Translations under genes and position numbers: made by a program
Notes under the pieces: generated by a model
The model's input: only the letters and a program-made list of their open reading frames with translations
What the model was told of the DNA's origin: nothing
Database searches by the model: none
Part shown: piece after piece, positions 46,226 to 58,388 of the stretch
How positions within the stretch are numbered: the first letter of the stretch is position 1
Layout: every line of letters starts with the position of its first letter
Origin: Ciona savignyi
Taxonomy: Eukaryota; Chordata; Ascidiacea; Phlebobranchia; Cionidae
Assembly: GCA_000149265.1 (NCBI GenBank)
Contig: CH003275.1
Coordinates: 2,278,292 to 2,342,291 of the forward strand
Direction: 5' to 3'
Length of the DNA: 64,000 bases

Positions 46226-49200
46226 TTAGTCTTCGGGTGATTTTAGACCAAGTAGATCCGCTGTCCGTATTGGATTTGCAGTTTCTGTGGATATTGTTTG
46301 CTCAATGTCTCCCTCCTGTGGAGGTGTTTCAGCTATTTTGTCGTCGTCCGGTGGCGCTGAGTTCAAATTTATCTGTTGGTAAAATGACGGAGTCAGTAAG
46401 ATTTAAATTTATTGGCCCATTTTTTGGTTTAGTTAATAAGATAATTAGTCAATTTTGTTTGTATAACGGTAGATTAATCTTAAGTCAAATGCCTTAGAAA
46501 ACTTAAGCTGTAGCTGCCGATCCAGATTCCCTAGTCCCGCCGAGTAGTTTAGTGTGTTAGTACGTAGCCATTTAACCGAAAGGTGGTTGAATAGAATTTG
46601 ATCGCTTGCAATAAGTTTTAATCACTCGGATGGTTTCCGACCCTATTACCTTCCGTCTTTCTACACATTTTCTTATAGACGAAAAACAGTAAATCTTTAA
46701 CATTTTATGTCAGAGTGGAGATTTACAATTGATACTTTTCCAGTGTTTTTACTAGTTACACCCTATACCTTCATCGTGTCCTTTTTATAACACTGCAAAA
46801 ATTATATAACAGTGCAAAAGCAGAAAAACATTAAATCTTTATGTCAGAGTGAAGATTTACAATTGATATTTTCCCTATGTTTTTAATATTCACTCCCTAT
46901 ACCTTCATCGTGTCCTTTGCCAGCGTGTTCACCCCAGAAGTATCGGTGTCCTCATCCCCACCCCTGTTTCTCAGGTACCGGCATTTCCCGATGTCCGTCC
47001 ACCCGTATTGCATCGTTTTCATCATCAGCTCCATCGAGAAGTTCCGCAACACTGATCTCATGAACGACGTTTTACGCTTCACTGGTTTCTTCTCTTCTTC
47101 TTCTTTTCTCTTTCTCTCGGCTTCTTCCTCTTCTGTCTCTTTTTTGTCCCTAAATCATAAAAACACATAAAGTCTATGTTTACTAACTCAGAAGCGGATT
47201 AATGTTATAAAGTAAGGCAATTTCAATTTTACAAGGGACGCTTTGTCCTGCAATGTTATTGATAAGAATCAAACCCACTATTTGGTATTAACACATCTAC
47301 GTTCTCACCAGTGATGTGATTAAACAGTTTAAAAACAGGTTCTCTTTTGTATCGGACTTACTAACAACAGGTTCCCTAAAAGGTCTAATATCTGTAAAAA
47401 AAGCAAGAATCGGATCGGTGATTATCCCGATGTTCTAAAAACTGGTTCGACAGAACCCATGCAACCTCTTGAATCCCATCACAGGTTCTAGTCACTTAGC
47501 TAGCCCGAGAAATATATATGCAATATTGCAATAGCACCAATAACCCTATAATCTAAGCAGGGTATAGTCCGTCGATTAACCGTGTAATCAACCCCTGCAT
47601 ACTTCCATGTTCAGTGGAATAAGACATAAATATATACTTCTACATCTCTGAGCAAGTATAAAACGTGAATGACTCGTAATTTGTCCAAAATATGCAAATT
47701 TCTCGGTTGTGGGAATTGCGTTGCGGTTCGCTCCCATTGAATTTGATTTAAGAGACACGGGCTCCACTGTCCCATAACGCCAGAGGTTGACACTATGAAC
47801 GAACATTTCGCGTGTATGTATGGTCGTGTAGTCGAATGGTTAGCGCGACCGATACATATACAGACTCTTATACAAAAAACGTGTAATTTGTATGTCTTGT
47901 GTTATAGGTGCTCGCAGGCTATCCATACAAATGATTAATGGGCATGTTATGTCCACCGAGATGACAAACTTGAATATTCGATATGCATGTGCAGTTTACA
48001 GGTTGATCATTACCTAAATGTCTTATATACACTGCTTTGATCAGATAAACCTCTATAACCAATCCCTCCTTTACGCTTTCCTCCCTTTTAGTGTTGCCCG
48101 ATTTTGAAAATCCCATAAAAAAGGCATTACTGAGTATACTTTACTAGCTGGTTCATTTAATAAACGCGGCGTTAGATTTGCTTGCCACTTACCAGTTTAT
48201 TATCGAGTCCACCGCTTTAAAAAGGTCCTGTTTTTTCACGTCCAATTCTTCACCCAACAACTGAATGTCGTACAACTTCAGTCGACGTTGATTCTCGTAA
48301 AATTGCTGAGGTTTTATGTTGTGCAGTTGATCAAGCAAAACTTCAAGACTCGGGATAATTTCGTTCATCGCTTCACTTTCGCTACCTAGTAACAAGAAAT
48401 GTTGAATAATCATCTAGTAAATTTGCATGATGATTCAATGATAATTGGCAAATTAATGTGATGTTGGACAAGGGCCTAATAAATTATGTCAACATGTTGT
48501 ACCAAGTTACCCACCAATATCCCTCTTAACTTCCGCTTCTCGTAGAGCAAATGGATATCAGTAGCAACGGTATATAGAATAGGATATTCATGTTTATCCC
48601 CGTGAGAGGGAACAAGCAATAGGCGTTAACACAATGGCACTCGTCAGACAGCCTCGCACCTACCGTCGGGTTAACGGATCTATTGCAATGTATTGTGTAT
48701 TATTTACACGTTATTTTGATTTGGTAGAACCCATCTTTCCAATGGGCTCAGGTGATGTCCGTTTAAGTGCCTTGCCCAAGGACTAAATAGACTTTCCAGC
48801 GAGCCATAAGTCAAGTGTTATGAAATGATTACAAGAGTTCGGGACATGGTCTGTCCGCCATTATGTGTTAATTTTTTCCCTAAAAGGCATTCAATGGACG
48901 TTTATGCTTTACAATGGATATCATACCTGTATTTATTTATACCTGGCCAATTTTTCAGTCCGCAATAATTTTGTATATGAATCGGTCGTGCTAACCACAC
49001 TGCCCTCCGGTATTATTATACATGTGATGAATTAACACAGTATTTGCATGTCAGAAACGCGCTTCACAATTTGATTTTTCGGTATATCGGATAGTCGAGT
49101 GGTATACGCCACCGATAAATATACCAAATATATAAAAAACGGTATTGGAAACGAGCCCATTAAGGCTTCGAAACCTGCCAAGTGAAAAAAAATGTGTTTT

Positions 49201-52200
49201 CTCCACTGTACCTTGGCCACTGTTTGAACCTGGACAAGTATCTGGTCTTCGAGTTTGACTTGAGTTGCTTGATCTGGAAGAACGTCTGTTGCATTGAGTT
49301 GTTTGGCTTCTTACCGGTAAGCTGTTGTAAGGTAAAATGTTATTTAGTTTATGTTAGCTTAAAGTACCACGTTTACAAAAGCAAATTTTTTTATTGGACC
49401 TGCGCATGGGAAAAAGGGCCTATTTTGTGAATTTTTGGCCTCAATATATTAGCACGACTGCCGTTTTACGAATGTTCGGCACCTGTTATACCACAACAGC
49501 CGATGTTTTGGAAGAAAATATTCAATCAAGTAAATCTTCTGGTGGTATTAGCTAATCTGGTTTAGATCTAAAGTGAGAAATTCTCGGTAAATTTCGCTAT
49601 AGGAAAAATGCCGAGGGACCAACAAGTATAAAAACATAAAGTCTCTTCTGAGTTCAGTTAGAATCTTAGCGACTCCAGCGTGTTATACTGTAGCATAATG
49701 ATTAATTATAATCATTGACAACATATTAATTAAAAGAAAAGGACGCGACTCTGCAAACTTGATTAGGCCAAACCTTCAATGAAAGTTGTTATAGGATAGG
49801 ATAATCATGTTTATCCCCGTGAATAGGAAAACCAAGGCAGTTACACGGGCAATCGTCAGATCACCTCGTGCTCACCATCGGGTTACCGGAACTATTGCAG
49901 TATGTTGTATATGATACACACATTCCTTTAATTTAGTGGAACCCATTTATCCGCTGGTTCAGGCAATCTCCGTTAAGTGCCTTGCCCAAGGACACGAACG
50001 ACTAGCTAGCGACCAGTTTCGAACCTGCAACCTTTCAGTTGAAAGGCTTCGCACTAAACCACCAGACTAACCGGTGGACTATATAGCGTGACGATATTAG
50101 GGAAAATCCTGCTGTAAGATATCCCGTCAGCTTTGCGACCTTTTTACGAAGTACAAACGTAATTATGTAGACCTGATCACAGTGCATGGTGTTTTAATAT
50201 CAGCATTTAAATAAGTTCACCTTTTGTTTTTCATTTTTCCAGGTTTAGTATTCGTTAACATATTGTTTTCGTCACAAACGAATTCTTGATTTTCATTTTC
50301 TTCTTCGATGACGTCTAAGGTTGTGATGACGTCACTTGCATGACGTGATTTTGTGGTTGCTGCCCCGCAGTTCGTGTCTGTTTGGTTTTCTTTCGCCGGT
50401 TCTTCCGGTTTGTACTGGAATTATTTGGTTTAGTAACATGTGGTCCGATCATGATTGAAATTTAATTAGAAATCTTATTGTGTGTGATTAAAGTCGGTGT
50501 TTTAATTGGAAGGTGATGCTGTTCTGTTTAACTCCCTTGAATGAAAAATTAGCCATCACACGACGATCGTTACACTACCTTTCAAATATGCAAAGGTGGT
50601 GTTATCACATGGGCAATGTTCCCTCTAAGTTTTAAAGTTCGTGAGCAAACATACGAACTCCATGTGCGCTGGTTGGTAACGGTGAGCAATGATGACTTTC
50701 TACGTAGCGATCAACCCAATAAATTAGCGATTGTTGTATATAAACGAATTCCAGTTTTATATAAAAGAACAATCGTTTAAACGACACTTTCATTAAATAA
50801 AACAACATCTGACAATAAATAACAGACAATTAATTACTCAACTGTAGATAGACTACTATAGTCAATAAGTGAATTACAAAACATTCGCGAATGTCTATCA
50901 TACGTGACGTAATAGACGATAATCAATACGGATATTATGACATGTTAAAATGGGCAAATTTTGGCACAGTGTGCATTTTATAACAGTTTTTATTAACCCA
51001 TTTACAAACAAATTTCTTTGTGCGCGATTTGGATATTTCTGTGCGCGAACAAATTGAAAGACGTGCGCGATTTCGCACGCGCGCAGCATAGAGGGAACAT
51101 TGCACACGGGTAATGGTCAAAGAACCTCGCGCCCACCTTCGGGTAGCTGAACTATTGTTGGAATATGCTTCAGACATTCTTTTAGTTTTTGTAAAACCTA
51201 TTTAACCACTGGATTCAGGCGATGTCCGCTCAGTGCCTTTTCCAAGAACATAACGGTCTTGTTGTACGGTCGTGTGGCCTAATGATTAACACGACCGATA
51301 CATATACCGACTCTTATACAAAAAACGGTCCTGACAAGCCCATCATGGGTTTGAAACTTGGCTCGGTAAAAAAACCGTCTAGCTAGCGGTTTTGATTTCA
51401 CAGCAACCCAAAAAGGAGTGGTGGGTTCCAAAAACTGAAATTAATCAAATGTGGGCAAATCACTTAACTGATGATGACTTAACCCCCCTTCTCTCCCACC
51501 TCTAAGATAAGCATAGACATATCGTATCCTAATCACTATTCACCTCTTGGTTCCGGATAAGTCTTCGATATTTATCCGCGAATTCTTTTTTTTGAATATC
51601 GTTCTCCATTTCTCTTATCTCCTCCTCTGTCAAATGGGACTGAATACGACTCACCCGCTTGGTTAGTCGCCGATAATTGATCTATAAAAACAAATTAGTT
51701 GACGAATTTTAGTAAAAAATTACCTACAAAGAGAAATATCTTTTTGAACCCCAGTAGGACAATCTATAAACCAATATACGTATGGTCGCGTGGTCGACTG
51801 CTTAACGTGACCAATACTTATACAAATTTATATACAAAGAGGTCTTAGCAACAAGGTGATCATGGGTTCAAAACTGAGCCCGTGAAAAAAATGCACAAAC
51901 AAAAATAGAAAACCAATATGCTTACAATTGCCTATAGCCTATAATAGGCCTTCTACAAGATCAAGTTAAAACGTATTTTGTATTTTTCAAAATATAAGAA
52001 TTAAATTCCGTCATTTATTAACCGATATACAATCACCACCTGAACACTTTTAGAATACAGTTCGATCAGCTTCAAAACCCAAACTTCTTCTTCGCCTAAC
52101 ATTTTCTGTTTCTTCAACAGTTGTTCCAGCTCTTGGCAGTTTCGTCTAAGAGCTATGTTCTCGTTTGCGGTCGAGCCGAGTCCGAGTCGGGGTTTACCGA

Positions 52201-52282
52201 TATTTTCCTGGTCCAACTTTCCGAAGTGGCTTTGCAAATCAACAGTCTCAGATTCAGCCTCTGAGGGACTCCTAAATGCCAT
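46226..52282 (-). CDS. unrecognised 423-residue charged coiled-coil protein, seven exons
   Basis: Exons on the minus strand: 52041-52282 (last base of the codon at 52040), 51544-51681, 50221-50414, 49212-49321, 48193-48385, 46903-47149 and 46226-46372. All donors and acceptors are canonical and every phase matches; the stop is TAA. The start ATG (52282) is followed by MAFRSPSEAES. Exon 1 ends in a predicted helix (ELEQLLKKQKMLGEEEVWVL) and exon 2 is almost entirely helical and charged (EEEIREMENDIQKKEFADKY). Exons 3-4 are disordered and Ser/Arg/Glu-rich. Exon 5 returns to helix (SLEVLLDQLHNIKPQQF). Exon 6 opens with a Glu/Lys run, then MELMMKTMQYGWTDIGKCRY, the least repetitive and probably most conserved stretch. 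There is no signal peptide or membrane segment. I cannot assign a family; a cytoskeletal or scaffold role is only a guess. Confidence 0.8.
47309..47484 (-). mobile_element. hAT-like MITE (GATGGGATT family), reverse copy
   Basis: CAGTGATGTGATT at one end and GAATCCCATCACAG at the other, with internal AGAATCGGATCGGTGATTAT shared with 1294-1465. Flanks GTTCTCAC and GTTCTAGT. In intron 5 of the coiled-coil gene. Confidence 0.72.
47818..47882 (+). mobile_element. short tRNA-like SINE, 5' half
   Basis: TATGGTCGTGTAGTCGAATG then GGTTAGCGCGACCGATACAT; stops after ACAAAAAACG. A small MITE end (CCCTTTTAGTGTTGCCCG) follows at 48085-48105. Confidence 0.7.
48570..48800 (-). mobile_element. long SINE, head truncated
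   Basis: ATAGGATATTCATGTTTATC through GTGCCTTGCCCAAGGAC. Intron 4 of the coiled-coil gene. Confidence 0.8.
49078..49190 (+). mobile_element. short tRNA-like SINE
   Basis: ATAGTCGAGTGGTATACGCC, TATAAAAAACGGTATTGG, AAGGCTTCGAAACC. It ends about 20 bp from exon 4 of the coiled-coil gene. Confidence 0.72.
49787..50090 (-). mobile_element. long SINE, full length
   Basis: ATAGGATAGGATAATCATG tail, complete body and head ending CCAGACTAACCGGTGGAC. Intron 3 of the coiled-coil gene. Confidence 0.9.
50614..51102 (+). mobile_element. 489-bp hAT-like MITE inserted in a long SINE
   Basis: Inverted ends CAATGTTCCCTCTAAG and ATAGAGGGAACATTG; 8-bp target duplication CACATGGG (50606-50613) / CACACGGG (51103-51110). 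The flanking bases rejoin into SINE text (reverse copy, about 50580-50613 and 51111-51260), so the MITE is younger than the SINE. Confidence 0.88.
51264..51375 (+). mobile_element. short tRNA-like SINE inserted at the head of a long SINE
   Basis: TACGGTCGTGTGGCCTAATG, CATCATGGGTTTGAAACTTG, A-tail. Text resembling long-SINE sequence is found on both sides (ACATAACGGTCT before, ACCGTCTAGCTAGCGGTTTT after). Confidence 0.82.
51778..51892 (+). mobile_element. short tRNA-like SINE
   Basis: TATGGTCGCGTGGTCGACTG, GATCATGGGTTCAAAACTGA, A-rich tail. Intron 1 of the coiled-coil gene. Confidence 0.75.
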
Positions 52283-53162
52283 TTATCCCTGTCTAAACCA
52301 CTCGAATAAAATTCGTAATTTACCGCAAAATATATTTATGTTCTTTTCCCGTTAATCGGAAAACGCAAGAGCATTGTTATATTGTACCACGGCTACTGTC
52401 GAATTGCTGGTCCCATTGAACTGTGTGTATATAATTAAGATTTGCCAAATGACAAAATCGACACCGATCAAACGAAATTTCTATGTACAGTCGCGGATGA
52501 TTTTTCCAATCAGGCCTAATAATTTAAACATCCTTAAAACTTTTTAATTTGTACATTTTTTTGCAGTTTAAATCCTTGACTGCGCAAAATCTCAAATTGT
52601 TTTATTTATAGCGTTTTAGCTTTACCCCCCACCGAAGCAAATTAGAATAAGACTAATAGAGGTAATCTGGCAATATCCTGTATATACTGACCTTTGCGTT
52701 TTACCAATCGCGGGGTTAAACTTGAATGTATTATCCTACCCAAACCTAAAGAGTTTTTGAAATGCGTCGTCATAATCTAATAACAGCATAATATATAGAA
52801 AGTTGTGCATTTTTAAATACAGAGTGATATATATCAACTGTGCCACATTTATACTGACTGTGCGGTTCTACCTGGATTATTCTTGCAAGGTGTAATACCA
52901 CAAATATTTTCAGATTTAGCTTTAACGTCTGAGTTCGTCCAACAGTTACTGACGAAATCCAATAACCTGATCTTATAAATCGGTTCATAACAGACCTTTT
53001 AAAAGTACAAACCATGACAATAATATATTGATTTCAAGCGATTTATAGCCGAATCAGGGCAATACTAACAAAACCTGATTATACTAAATTGAAAGCAACG
53101 CTCCAATCATACACAACCCATGAGTTTTTCTATTCACTGGAATTAACATGAACATTCTATCC

Positions 53163-53345
53163 CAGGCATGTGCAACATACGGCCCGGCCCGTCAAGGATT
53201 TTGACTAGCCGACAGACTAACCATATCCTGTATCTAACCATACCCTGTAATTAAGATATTGAATACTATTCATGTAATAATCCGGCCCACCAAGAACTTT
53301 ATTCTTCCCACATTTGGCCCGCCGACTAAAAAAGTTGTCCACCCC
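53163..53345 (+). mobile_element. hAT-like MITE remnant
   Basis: CAGGCATGTGCAACATACGG at one end and AAAAAAGTTGTCCACCCC at the other; GGCCCGGCCC text inside. The ends fit the CAGGGGTGTCCAA-like class of hAT termini, but no clear duplication is left. Confidence 0.5.
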
Positions 53346-53587
53346 TTTTCTATCCTATACTATCTATCTGAGCTCCATTTGCTCTTTGTGAATTCTGACA
53401 CATTTCGCCGCAAACACAATAACCTGCGTAATCAGGCTAAAGCCAAACGAAAACACTTTCCAAACCCTCAAGAAGCCAGCTGCATAGGTTAGCGGTAGCG
53501 AATGTGGCGCTTAATATCCTTAAGTGGTGCTTGAGTGGTCTGTTTGGTTGTTCTTGTCCAAGTATCTTGTGTTAAACAATTTGTTTA

Positions 53588-53702
53588 AAACGGCCGTGTG
53601 GCCGAATGGTCAACGCGACTGATACATATAACGAATTATATACAAAAAACGGTCTTGGCAACGAGCTTATCATGGTTTCGAAACTAACCCCCAAAAAAGT
53701 AA
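53588..53702 (+). mobile_element. short tRNA-like SINE
   Basis: AACGGCCGTGTGGCCGAATG, TATCATGGTTTCGAAACTAA, A-rich tail. The interval 52283-58388 contains no gene I can support, only repeats such as this one and the SINE, MITE and minisatellite entries that follow. Confidence 0.82.
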
Positions 53703-54499
53703 CAAAATAACCATATTGCTAAGAGCAAATCTCATCCAGCATCGAATTTGAATTACAATATCACAAGCCTGAAATGTGCTTGGGTCTTCAAAATGTGAGA
53801 GCAAAATTCTTAAAATCCTTAAAATGTGAAAGATACTGTGTTTTCACCGGACGGTTATTTTGACCGAACCATAACTAAAACCGCGTTTTATTAAATCAAG
53901 AAAATCGAAAGTTAACCTGGATAGGGTAATGTAAATATAAATAAATAAAACGCAACTAAATAGTATCTGTGTTGCGTATTCAGTTTAATAGTTATCGAAT
54001 TTAATTATGCGTTAATAAATAATTTTTAAAACATATAAAGGGGACACCCGGATTTGAACCAAATCGTCAACGCACGGGCACGACAAATGTTCCCAGCCAA
54101 CAATATAACAGTTTCCTTGCCAGTCTATATACGAAATGCACAAAGTATTAAAAAAAACACATTTATTAATTAACTGTTGTATATATCGTCCGTTTAATTA
54201 AGCTGCACCAAACCGTTGAACGGAGAGTTTTTGCAACGCGATTACAATAAGGAGACTTTCACTTCCCGCTGTGTGCTTCTACACGCATTCTGATTAATAG
54301 ATTACTGGTAGGTGACAAACTGTTAATTATGTAACGAAATCACCCAACAGTGGTATTTACGTAGAGTTTGTCAATCAGTTAAAAGTTATGTTTTGCACTG
54401 GTTTCTAAAGCCTTAAAAAGTACAATAAATAAATTAAAACTCGTAAAATCTGTTTTTCAAACCCTCTGCGTGTACGTCACCCCCAGTTTGAAAAGCTCT

Positions 54500-54780
54500 A
54501 GGAAAGGGTATTCATATTTATTACCTTAAATAGGAATATGCAAGGGGCGTTAACAAACTGGTAATTGCAAGACTTTTTCCCGCCCATTGTAGGGTTACCT
54601 GAGATATTGTTGTGTTTTTTTGTGTATGATTATGGCGTTCCTTAAATTTGGTAAAACCAGTCAATCGACTGGCTTCAGGCAATTTCCACGTAGTGCGCCC
54701 TAGGACAAGACTGCAACATTTTGGCTAAAATGCGACACACTCATCGAGCAAATTGGTTAGCATAATTAGTTTAACCAGCA
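54500..54780 (-). mobile_element. long SINE, diverged
   Basis: GGTATTCATATTTATTACC at the left, GGGTTACCTGAGATATTG in the middle and a decayed head. Confidence 0.65.
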
Positions 54781-55064
54781 AACCCGACGTATATGTGGTT
54801 AAATTAGAAAGTACAACGCTGTTAAAATGTTAAAGCGAATAAAACAAGGCATAATTAACCCCTACTAGAATCCACATTACCACACTGCGTGTTTATTTAT
54901 CGACAGCAATTGTGATACCTGTATTAAAATCTATGATGGAAAATACAGTTTGGTTACTGTGGAATGAAATATTGTAGTTTGAAATTCGCTACCCTTGCAG
55001 CTTGCGACAATTTGTACATATATCTGGCCGCTACATAGTCGGTTGTGATTTTGGAAAAGGCACA

Positions 55065-55275
55065 AGTAGATTTTAACCCTGCCCTAAACACTAATCTCAA
55101 CCCCAAAACTAACCCCAACTCCAACCCCATGTTTAAAAGTAACTATAATGCCCTAATACTCATTTTAGTGTACAGTTTAGTATGCGTCGCCTTTATTAAT
55201 AATGCATGAGTTAATAATGTTTTAATGTGCAGTTTCCCTCCTTCCGTTCTTCCCGCTTTCCTTCCGTTTAGTTCA
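55065..55275 (+). mobile_element. MITE with telomere-like wording, degenerate copy
   Basis: CTAACCCCAACTCCAACCCC followed by AATGCCCTAATACTCATTTT and CTTCCCGCTTTCCTTCCG, the same order as at 31163-31372. The left end is missing. Confidence 0.6.
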
Positions 55276-57644
55276 AATATCTAGAATAATAAAACGAAAC
55301 GATGAAGCATTTAAGGATGTTCCCTCAAAACGTGTCTTGAAGACCGGGCACTAATGAATAAGTGTTGACGCGACTGATTAATGCTCGATTCCAGGTTCTT
55401 AGTTGTATTTAAGCCAGCAAAACAAGTGAGGTTAACCTTGTTAAATTAATGTTAAACATAAATAACAAAAATAAGATTGTTGTCGTCAACACAAGTATTA
55501 ATAAGTATTGCGCTGGAAAACAAGCTATTGGTTCTAACTATTCCGATGGCGTATAACCAATTAATAGATCTCTATGTGCGGCAGGATGTTACGAGTGATC
55601 CCTCAGTCAGTGTTCTAGAACAGTGTTTTGCTGAGTTACAATGGTGGTGAATCTCCAATGTTTATACGGTTGGGGTCAGCATGTTCTAAGCTGCGCTGCG
55701 GTGTTCTCGTTTAAGTGCGAAATTTTGAAATAGAGGATCGGTTCTAAAATAAAGGTTGTTAATTGTGCATCTGCTAGCTGTTTTGCCGGGGGGAGGTAGC
55801 CCAAGTACAATGGTGTATAAGGTTACAATTTTTAAGTAAAAATTTTAAAGGTTTTAAGTTTAGGTTGCAAACCCAAGCTTTACCTATAAATTGCGCCGTG
55901 ACTGGAAATGTAGGAAAAAAGGTCCGTTAATTTTGGATCTGTGTGGAAAACAGGCTATTTGGCCCTAAAGACTATTTTGGCCCGCGCCATTTACAGTAAA
56001 AACAATATAAAGTGCCAGGTTTGCTCGATATCACTTAATTCGATATTTGATAGCATCTTAAGACCGCCAACACCACATTTCACGAAACCAACTTAGTTGC
56101 ATTTCGGTTTAGCGAAACCAACTTATTTCGTCATGAGTCAGGGTCCGGCAAAGCCTGACACGCTTGCTAAAAGTTGCAAGAGGTCCATGGCACGTAGCGT
56201 GATTGATACACGCGCAAAATCTATACATAACAGCATTTGCAAACTCAAACTGTATTAGCTGTACAAAATCATCAGTCTTAAAATTCGTAAACCATGCAAA
56301 TTGACTGTCTTAATTATCTTTAATATCTTTGTAAAATTCAAAACTATTGCATCATTAGTTCCTGTTATTGCTGAGTTTTTGGTTGAATACTTTTCAATAT
56401 AGTTAATTGAATTAGGACGCGAAGCTGCTTCTATTATGATACGATTCATAAACTGGCACACTTCATTCAAAAGGTTGCCCATCCTATTCTGGACAAACAC
56501 CCACGCCTATTGATGGTCAACGCATCCATTGTTATCCTTACCTACAATAAAATAAAGAGAAGACATATCACATTACGTGGACGGGATTTGACCGTTGACT
56601 AAGGAGTTTTTTATCCGAATGTAAGGAACCATAGCATAGAATGTTTTTACCTAATTAGATTTTGTATTGCAGATACTTAGTTTTCGTTTGCTATGTCCAT
56701 ATTTATCCTCATCCTGTGTTAAGTTTTTACTTAAATTATATAACGGTTTGTAACCATGAAATATCCGACTTTCTAAAATTCACGGTAACCGCTCTCATTT
56801 CCTTGTTTTTGTTGCGCGTTGTAGGTTTTTTAATCTGGTCAAGTAATTTATTCAGTGAAATCTGTTTGTTGAGGCCTTTAAAAAATAAAGATTTTGTTTT
56901 GTGTTTATGCAACCTAAATTTGTCTTAACGTGGGATTTAAGAACTTTTGGGGATCTTTATTTATTTGCTTAGTTCAGGCTTGGGTTTGCGCCTATTGCTG
57001 GCGCTAAATCTGGCATGAGGTTTCCAACTAACATGCCTCAGTCAAAACTGTAATCACTCGCTATCCGACTCCTTACAAAAGGTTTCTTTGTGTTGTTATA
57101 TTGTAAGCTGATACAGTACAATGCATACAGTTAAACTGGTTCTTATACATGTTTTGAGATGTGACTCCAAGCAGGCAGTGCTTACGTGCGCATCTCAGAA
57201 CGCGTTTATGATAATAGATCAATACGAGTTAATACACACAAAACGTAAGCTTGCCAGGAATCACGTAATGTGTGTGAAGGATGATATAGAAAGTATTAGT
57301 TCGAGGATAATAGCCAGTTTACTCGCAGAGGAAATAATTTGACAGAAGTAAAGGGGAACAGCCGTGCGCACATTAATCGCTCGTTTTAACAATTTTAACT
57401 TAACTTAATATAATGTGCAAAAAATATGACATAAGCCGCGAATGTCACTACAAACTAAAGTTTGCCTTTTCGAAAGAAGTTATATAAAACTCAATACTAC
57501 ATCAAGACACAAAATAGTTAACCTGAGGTTGCCCAAAACGAAAGTACCGGGTATAAATTAGCTTCATAACAACATCGAAAATCATATGTTGTTAAAGTTT
57601 TTAAGATCATGTTTAATTTTAAATACAAGCTAACAACAATAATT

Positions 57645-57905
57645 GCAGCAATGTACACTAATTTACAGCAATTCACAGTAATTTACAGCAATGCGCAGTA
57701 TTGTACAGGAATGCACAGTAATTTACAGAAATACACAGTAATTTACAGCAATGCACACTAATGTACAGCAATGCACAGTCATTTAAAGCAATGCACATTA
57801 ATGTACAGCAATGCACAGTAATTTACAGCAATGCGCAGTAATGTACATGAATGTACACTAATTTACGGCAATGCACAAAATTGCACAATAATGTAGTGCA
57901 AAAGT
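57645..57905 (+). repeat. 20-bp minisatellite
   Basis: About twelve diverged units of AATTTACAGCAATGCACAGT, alternating with AATGTACA variants. Confidence 0.9.
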
Positions 57906-58016
57906 GAAATTAAAGAAACAGCCCAAGTGTATTAAAAGTTTTCCCATTTTTTGATAAACAAGACGCATAAGGCTAAGATAACTTGATAACATATCGCAGT
58001 GTTGCCTATATCGTTT

Positions 58017-58097
58017 TTATACTAATCGAAGTTTCGAATCCATTATGGCTCAGGAATCGGTTATATGTAGCTATAATCATTAGGGCATACGACCGCA
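58017..58097 (-). mobile_element. short tRNA-like SINE, decayed reverse copy
   Basis: TACTAATCGAAGTTTCGAAT, CATTATGGCTCAGGAA and ATTAGGGCATACGACCG. It lies 300 bp upstream of the NXPE start. Confidence 0.55.
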
Positions 58098-58388
58098 AAA
58101 TTATAACGTTGTTAGTAACTTGTTTTAATGCTTAAATGTATATTTTTTTGTTTCAATCGCAAAAGATCATTTAAAAAACTGTTGGCGCCACAAATTAATT
58201 TTATGCCAGCACGAATGTCAACCTAAAAAATGGTTTCCGGTTCCTGTAACGACTTTAGCTTGCTTAGTATGAATGTGGAATTAGTTATTTCTTGTCTGAG
58301 TACACAACTATGCAAGTATATAGTAAATATATTCATACAAATATACACTAATATATGTATTTATTTGGAACAGAAAACCAGATGTAAA

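Noticed and set aside
54040..54115. tRNA gene on the minus strand (GGTTCAAATCC followed by an acceptor-like GGGTGTCCCC)
   Set aside because: No matching 5' acceptor half, D-arm or anticodon stem can be formed; at most a relic.
56255..56500. Minus-strand frame reminiscent of a histone-fold helix (NRMGNLLNEVCQFMNRIII)
   Set aside because: No extended similarity to a histone, no splice support, AT-rich composition.
57121..57342. Plus-strand 73-codon frame (DIESISSRIIASLLAEEII at its end)
   Set aside because: No recognisable domain, signal peptide or splice context; not distinguishable from chance.
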